Assembly (NCBI RefSeq): GCF_010894435.1
Contig: NZ_JAAIXZ010000003.1
Coordinates: 682,001-746,000, forward strand
Direction: 5' to 3'
DNA from: Pyxidicoccus trucidator
GTDB taxonomy: Bacteria; Myxococcota; Myxococcia; Myxococcales; Myxococcaceae
DNA length: 64,000 nucleotides
Shown in pieces: positions 60,324 to 64,000 of this stretch. Positions within the stretch are counted from its first letter, which is position 1. Each line of letters opens with the position of its first letter. The position numbers and the translations under genes are program-made. The notes below the pieces were generated by a model. It did no database searches. It saw nothing but the letters and a program-made list of their open reading frames with translations, and had not been told where the DNA came from.

Positions 60324-61685
60324 CTACTGCGAGAAGGTGCTGATGATGCGGCACGCCTCGCACGAGACGCCGTACAGCATGCCCACGTCGGAGAAGAGGG
60401 CCTCCTCGTCCCGGACCTGACCCACGGCATGCATGGGCTCGTTGCAGCGCGGGCACGGTGGCGCCTCCGGGTACTCGACCCAGGACGGTGCTCCGCCCAG
60501 CCTGTGGAGCCGCTCCCCGTCGCTCATCATGATGCTCCGCCAGGTGCGTCCGGGTGCGAAGGCAACCGGTTGCGGCTCGGGAGGTTCCACGGTCCGGGCG
60601 TGCTGGGAGGTGCGGTCCGCTCCCATGCTCCACACCGCGCCTTCCTGGGACAACTCGATGTGGACCGTCCCGCCCATGGTGAGGCAGGTGAGGCACGTGG
60701 GCAGGCGCCCGGGCCACGGCATGCCATACGCCGCGCTGTCACCGTCGAGCTGGAGCGCGTCCACCAGTCCGCTGCCGCACTTCATGCAGGCCGCGTCGGG
60801 AATGGGGCGCCAGAGCGTTCCATGCGCTACCGGCGCCTCCGGCAGCGCGTCGTCGTCGTCGTCGTCGTCAGGCTCCTCCGGCAGTACCTCCAGGCACGCG
60901 GGCGTGAAGTTGCGCGCGAGCGTCCCGGAGGTGCGGCGCACCACGTTCGCGAGGCGCAGCCCGGTCAGGGCTTCATGCTGGGCCACCGCATCGAGTGCCC
61001 CAACCCACGCCTCGAGCGCGCGCAGTGCCTCGTCGCGTCCGGAGCGCGCGAGCGCCAGCGCCGCCGCGGCCACCGGGTCCGCCAGCCCCATCTGCTCCCC
61101 TGGATGCCAGTCCGTGACCAGCCAGGCCATGAGGTGGGCAATGGCCCCTGAGGGCGCGTCCGTCCAGGCCAGCGACTCCAGCTCATGCTGATGGGACAGC
61201 TCACCGAGGTACGGGTGCAGGAGGGAAGGGGCCAGCTCGGTGAGGGCGGTGAATCCTTCCTCGAAGAGCCGCGACGTGCGCCGCAGCTCCATGACGCCCG
61301 CTGCCAGGCGCACGAGGTCCTCGGGGGAGAGCGTCGCGTAGTCCGACGGCTCGGTCTCCTCGCCCGGAAGGCCCAATTCCTCGAGCAGCGCCACCTCCCG
61401 CTCGTAGGCGGCATCCGACGCGTCGTGCTCTTCCTCTATCTGCGTGAGCCGGTCCTTCTCCACGCGGCCGGAGCGGTTCATCACCTTGGCGCGCTCACCC
61501 TTGCCAAGCGGGTCCGGCTTCGTCTCCACCAGCCACACGGTCATTCCTGGCTCGGGGACGAAGTCCGTGCAGGCCGACTTCCCGAAGCGGAGCTCGACCC
61601 CCTGCGCGGTCCGCAGCGTGCCGACGCCGTCCATCTTGTCGTACGTGAGGATGAGGGCGTCGGTGGGAAGCGTCAGCGAGCTCAT
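60324..61685 (-). CDS. Uncharacterised protein with OB-like N-terminus and two zinc ribbons
   Basis: The product is 453 residues. Residues about 10-70 resemble a cold-shock/OB-type strand pattern (GVGTLRTAQGVELRFGKSAC; FVPEPGMTVWLVE). A charged helical region follows (about 75-275) and ends in a run of seven Asp. The C-terminal 170 residues carry four CxxC pairs (CMKC, CLTC, CPRC, CEAC), enough for two zinc ribbons, with WRPIPDAA and WRSIMMSDGERLHRLGG between them. No family is recognised; an RNA- or nucleic-acid-binding role is suggested by the OB and ribbon elements (inference). Its stop is 18 bases from the last module B tRNA, and its start is 47 bases from the module C promoter on the other strand. 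Confidence 0.72.
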   Translation of the reverse strand: MSSLTLPTDALILTYDKMDGVGTLRTAQGVELRFGKSACTDFVPEPGMTVWLVETKPDPLGKGERAKVMNRSGRVEKDRLTQIEEEHDASDAAYEREVALLEELGLPGEETEPSDYATLSPEDLVRLAAGVMELRRTSRLFEEGFTALTELAPSLLHPYLGELSHQHELESLAWTDAPSGAIAHLMAWLVTDWHPGEQMGLADPVAAAALALARSGRDEALRALEAWVGALDAVAQHEALTGLRLANVVRRTSGTLARNFTPACLEVLPEEPDDDDDDDALPEAPVAHGTLWRPIPDAACMKCGSGLVDALQLDGDSAAYGMPWPGRLPTCLTCLTMGGTVHIELSQEGAVWSMGADRTSQHARTVEPPEPQPVAFAPGRTWRSIMMSDGERLHRLGGAPSWVEYPEAPPCPRCNEPMHAVGQVRDEEALFSDVGMLYGVSCEACRIISTFSQ

Positions 61686-61732
61686 GGGCGGAGATCGTAG
61701 GGCACGGCGGCCCCTGGACGAAACCGCCCGAC

Positions 61733-61759
61733 TGTCAGGAATAGGTGCGCCGCTCCGTC
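61733..61759 (+). promoter_or_regulatory. ECF-like promoter of peptide-tRNA module C
   Basis: TGTCAGG (61733-61739), 16 bases, then CGTC (61756-61759), 26 bases before the ATG at 61786. The boxes and both distances equal those of modules A and B. Confidence 0.6.
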
Positions 61760-61785
61760 ATTTCCCTCTGAAAGGAGCGGTGACC

Positions 61786-61941
61786 ATGACCCCGATGACG
61801 CTGACCCACCTGAGCAACTCCGACCGTCGCGATGACCTCGTCCGTGGCTTCACCGTTCTGGCCGCGGACCCCGAGCCGGAGCCCGAGCTCGACTGGCTGG
61901 ACGGAATCGCTTCCTTCCGTGACAGCCCACCCGGATTCTGA
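61786..61941 (+). CDS. Module C small peptide of the tRNA-linked family
   Basis: The product is 51 residues with ribosome site AAAGGAG at 61771-61777. It is more diverged than the A and B peptides, but LSNSDRRDDLVRGFTVL aligns with SPMNPELNNLVIGIDAL and the ending IASFRDSPPGF aligns with DIAGDSPPGL. A Pro-Glu repeat (PEPEPE) lies in the middle. The divergence of the body with retention of both ends, promoter and ribosome site indicates selection on the peptide. Function is unknown. Two hairpins and four tRNAs follow. Confidence 0.62.
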   Translation: MTPMTLTHLSNSDRRDDLVRGFTVLAADPEPEPELDWLDGIASFRDSPPGF

Positions 61942-61946
61942 GTCTC

Positions 61947-62022
61947 CGCGCCCCGTCTGCTGACAGGGCGCGATGAGGCCAGAGGCCGGGCTCCCACAGA
62001 GGGGACCCGGCCTCTCGCATTT
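61947..62022 (+). terminator. Double hairpin between module C peptide and tRNAs
   Basis: The first hairpin is strong here: CGCGCCC/GGGCGCG with inner GTC-TGCT-GAC (61947-61972). The second pairs AGAGGCCGGG/CCCGGCCTCT with inner TCCC/GGGG (61981-62015), followed by CGCATTT and CCGGGT. Sequence and order match modules A and B. Confidence 0.65.
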
Positions 62023-62051
62023 CCGGGTCCCTTCCTTCGCAGCACCTCCAT

Positions 62052-62125
62052 GCCCCGTTCGTCTATTCGGCGGAGGACACCGCACTCTCAACGCGGAAAG
62101 ACGGGTTCGAATCCCGTACGGGGCA
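62052..62125 (+). tRNA. tRNA-Glu (anticodon CTC)
   Basis: Acceptor GCCCCGT/ACGGGGC and D-arm as in the gene at 59823. The anticodon arm is CCGCA-CTCTCAA-CGCGG with an A-C mismatch at the loop-closing pair, and the T-loop is TTCGAAT. It reads GAG. CCA is not encoded. Confidence 0.82.
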
Positions 62126-62146
62126 CTCCATGCAGTTGCTGTGTCT

Positions 62147-62220
62147 GGTCCTGTAGCTCAGCGGATGAGAGCGCTCGGGTGCGAACCGAGAGGCCGCAGG
62201 TTCGATTCCTGCCAGGGCCA
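62147..62220 (+). tRNA. tRNA-Arg (anticodon GCG)
   Basis: Acceptor GGTCCTG/CAGGGCC, D-arm GCTC-AGCGGATGA-GAGC with A20 (an arginine identity base), anticodon arm CTCGG-GTGCGAA-CCGAG, T-arm GCAGG-TTCGATT-CCTGC. GCG is an unusual anticodon because bacteria normally read CGC with ACG (inosine). G at position 32 is also odd. Confidence 0.78.
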
Positions 62221-62235
62221 CATGTCTTGAATTCA

Positions 62236-62309
62236 GGTCCTGTAGCTCAGTGGATGAGAGCACTCGGTTGCGAACCGAGAGGCCGCGGGTTCGACTCCTG
62301 CCAGGGCCA
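62236..62309 (+). tRNA. tRNA-Arg (anticodon GCG), second copy
   Basis: A tandem copy of the preceding gene with loop TTGCGAA (U32, U33) and T-stem GCGGG/CCTGC including one G-T pair. The acceptor and D-arm are near-identical, including A20. The copies are separated by 15 bases. Confidence 0.82.
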
Positions 62310-62317
62310 CATGTCAT

Positions 62318-62390
62318 GCACGCCGAGCCAGCTGGAGACGGCATCGGTCTGACGTACCGACTTCGCCGGGTTCGATCCCCGGGGCGTGCA
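62318..62390 (+). tRNA. tRNA-Val (anticodon GAC)
   Basis: Acceptor GCACGCC/GGCGTGC, D-stem GCC/GGC, anticodon arm TCGGT-CTGACGT-ACCGA, T-arm CCGGG-TTCGATC-CCCGG. It reads GUC. Position 8 is G instead of U, and the D-arm is unlike ordinary tRNA-Val, so it is a diverged member. Confidence 0.7.
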
Positions 62391-62532
62391 CTCCGCGTCT
62401 GCCCAATCCCTTGCAATGACTGTCGGTGGGCGTTGCACGTACAGTGCGGGTCACGCCCCAGTCACGGCAACCTCATACCCTGCTCCGGTTGTGTCTGATG
62501 CCCCGGGTGTGGCAAGGGAAGGGCACCTGACC

Positions 62533-63876
62533 ATGGATGACGCGACCCTCGCCTCGCTGAAGGCTGCCCTCGCGGCAAGCCCCGACAACGGCCCGCTGCT
62601 GGCGCTGCTGCTGCGCTCCCACCTCACCCGGGGAGAGCTGCCCGCCGCGCGTGAGCTGCTCGGCCCCCGTCCGCCGGAGCACCTGCCCGAGCAGGACCGG
62701 CATGTCGGCGCCCAGGTGCTGCTCGGCACGGGCGATGCGCGCCGCGCGCTCCTCTTCTGCCAGGGCTCCACCGCCGAGCAGGCGCTGTGGGCCGCCCGCG
62801 CGCACCTGGCGCTGGAGGAACTGGAGCCCGCCCGCGCCGCCTACCAGCGCGCGGTGACGGCCAACGCCACCTTGGAGGACGTGGAGCTGCGCTCGCGCCT
62901 GTCCGTGCGCGTGGTGGAGGCCCAGACGCCCCAGGGTGGACCCCGCCTGCGGGTCATCTCCAACGACGACACCACCCAGGAGGACGTGGCGCACGCGATG
63001 GCCTCGCCGCTGCCGCCCCTCACCTTCGCGGACGTGGGCGGCCTGGAAGAGGTGAAGAAGCAGGTCAACCGCCGCATCATCCAGCCCTTCCAGAAGCCCA
63101 GCCTCTTCGAGCGCTTCCGCCGCAAGGCCGGTGGCGGCATCCTCCTGTACGGGCCTCCCGGCTGCGGCAAGACGCTGCTGGCGCGCGCCACGGCGGGCGA
63201 GTGCAAGGCGCTCTTCCTCAACGTCGTCATCTCCGACGTGCTGGACATGTACATCGGCGAGTCGGAGCGGAAGCTGCACGCCCTCTTCGAGAAGGCGCGG
63301 CAGAGCACGCCGGCCGTCCTCTTCTTCGACGAAATCGAGGCGCTCGCCGCCAAGCGCCAGTTCAGCCGCGAAGGCTCCAGCGCCAAGCTGGTCAGCCAGT
63401 TCCTCGCGGAGATGGACGGCTTCGCGCAGGCGAACTCCGGGGTGCTGGTGCTGGGCGCCACCAACACGCCGTGGGCCATCGACCCGGCCTTCCGCCGACC
63501 CGGCCGTTTCGACCGCGTCTTCTTCGTCCCCCCGCCGGACGCGCCCGCGCGCCTCGACATCCTCAAGCTGGCGCTCAAGGGGCGGCCGCAGGACGAGGGC
63601 CTGGACCTGGACTTCATCGTCCAGCGCACCCAGGGCTTCTCCGGCGCGGACCTGTCCCACGTGGTGGAGACGGCGAGCGACCTGGCGATTGAGCGCTCCC
63701 TGGACGCGGGCACGGAGTCGCCGCTGCGCGACGAGGACCTCAAGGCGGCGCTGCGCGAGGTGAAGCCCACGGTGCTGGAGTGGCTCACCACCGCGCGCAA
63801 CTACGCGCGCTACGCCAACGAGGGTGGCCAGTACGACGAGGTCCTGGAGTTCCTCCAGGCCAACGGGAAGTCCTGA
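62533..63876 (+). CDS. CDC48/FtsH-type AAA+ ATPase with TPR-like N-terminus
   Basis: The product is 447 residues from ATG 62533; the longer frame from 62386 runs back into the tRNA-Val gene and is rejected. Residues 1-140 are TPR-like helices (LLALLLRSHLTRGELPAARE; ARAHLALEELEPARAAYQRA). The AAA+ domain (about 165-400) has FADVGGLEEVKKQV, Walker A GPPGCGKT, the pore-loop region NVVISDVLDMYIGESE, Walker B VLFFDEIEAL, sensor GATN and Arg fingers RRPGRFDR. It should be a hexameric unfoldase or remodelling enzyme acting with partners bound by the N-terminal repeats. No protease domain is fused. It follows module C by 142 bases and starts a new transcription unit with the next gene. Confidence 0.9.
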   Translation: MDDATLASLKAALAASPDNGPLLALLLRSHLTRGELPAARELLGPRPPEHLPEQDRHVGAQVLLGTGDARRALLFCQGSTAEQALWAARAHLALEELEPARAAYQRAVTANATLEDVELRSRLSVRVVEAQTPQGGPRLRVISNDDTTQEDVAHAMASPLPPLTFADVGGLEEVKKQVNRRIIQPFQKPSLFERFRRKAGGGILLYGPPGCGKTLLARATAGECKALFLNVVISDVLDMYIGESERKLHALFEKARQSTPAVLFFDEIEALAAKRQFSREGSSAKLVSQFLAEMDGFAQANSGVLVLGATNTPWAIDPAFRRPGRFDRVFFVPPPDAPARLDILKLALKGRPQDEGLDLDFIVQRTQGFSGADLSHVVETASDLAIERSLDAGTESPLRDEDLKAALREVKPTVLEWLTTARNYARYANEGGQYDEVLEFLQANGKS

Positions 63877-63893
63877 GCCCGGAGACGACGCGG

Positions 63894-64000
63894 ATGCGTG
63901 CGAGTTCCTACGCCATCATCGACGAGCCCCGGCCGGGTGCCCTCCAGAAGTGGGTGGTCAACCCGCTCTGGCCCTTCTTCGCGATGATGTTCGCGGGGAG
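63894..64000 (+). CDS. Start of an unidentified, possibly membrane protein (cut by window)
   Basis: ATG 63894 follows GGAG by 9 bases and lies 17 bases after the AAA+ stop. The visible 35 residues end in NPLWPFFAMMFAG, the beginning of a hydrophobic segment, so a membrane protein co-transcribed with the ATPase is likely. The identity cannot be read. Confidence 0.5.
   Translation, partial: MRASSYAIIDEPRPGALQKWVVNPLWPFFAMMFAG

Noticed and set aside
57726..61941. Calling the three small peptides a lanthipeptide, lasso or thiopeptide precursor family
   Set aside because: Cores lack Cys and are poor in Ser/Thr, and no cyclase, protease, YcaO, radical SAM or export gene is adjacent.
62386..62532. 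A longer AAA+ ATPase starting at 62386
   Set aside because: That start lies within the tRNA-Val gene, and the extra 49 residues have no family character; ATG 62533 fits the TPR-like N-terminus.

Overview
The window is very G+C-rich, densely coded DNA with strong G/C third-position bias. It carries family signatures typical of predatory myxobacteria of the Myxococcaceae (Myxococcus/Corallococcus/Pyxidicoccus type): a DUF2381-type paralogue, a SitA-like lipoprotein toxin with an Imm11-type immunity partner, a MYXO-CTERM-like C-terminus, many Cys-rich or repeat lipoproteins, tandem lspA genes and abundant two-component genes. No phage, insertion sequence, rRNA or CRISPR array was seen.

Layout. 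1-8143: a DsbA/FrnE-like protein (cut by the window edge), an ATP-grasp RimK-like ligase, an FHA-domain sigma-54 activator, and a TadE/TadG-like pilus-assembly-type operon ending in a small twin-CX3C secreted protein. 8179-13507: ileS and a kelch/PKD-like lipoprotein. 13801-17243: DUF2381 protein, a lipoprotein, an Imm11-like immunity gene and a SitA-like AHH-nuclease toxin gene broken by an in-frame TGA. 17523-25977: signal peptidase I, a Mut7-C protein, a minisatellite-bearing lipoprotein, then lipoprotein-maturation genes lspA-lspA-lgt, a Pro-rich protein and a KdsC-like phosphatase. 26122-43212: a propeller-type histidine kinase with its NarL-type regulator, two paralogous repeat lipoproteins (2 and 10 copies of one ~83-residue repeat), a giant M36 protease, a LytS/LytR-type pair and a lipoprotein hydrolase. 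43442-49517: a rhomboid-TPR protein facing a six-gene minus-strand run (AAA ATPase, TOPRIM-like protein, PP2C phosphatase, NADAR enzyme, SDR, membrane protein). 49797-57511: lipoproteins, MgtE and a large sensor kinase.

57673-62390 is the most striking part. Three copies of one module are present. Each has a promoter-like TGTCAGG-N16-CGTC, a strong AAAGGAG ribosome site, a 49-51 codon gene of one peptide family, two RNA hairpins (the second terminator-like), and then 3-5 tRNA genes. The promoter-to-ATG distance is identical in all three. The twelve tRNAs, several with odd anticodon loops, all read codons ending in C or G. Between the modules lie a VOC protein, an AraC regulator and an uncharacterised zinc-ribbon protein; an AAA+ ATPase follows the last.

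How genes work together: lspA/lspA/lgt mature the many lipoproteins encoded around them. The Tad-like genes probably build an envelope structure, possibly under the neighbouring sigma-54 activator. The ATPase-TOPRIM-PP2C-NADAR run looks like a candidate conflict/defence island. The peptide-tRNA modules look like a small regulon under one alternative (ECF-like) sigma factor.
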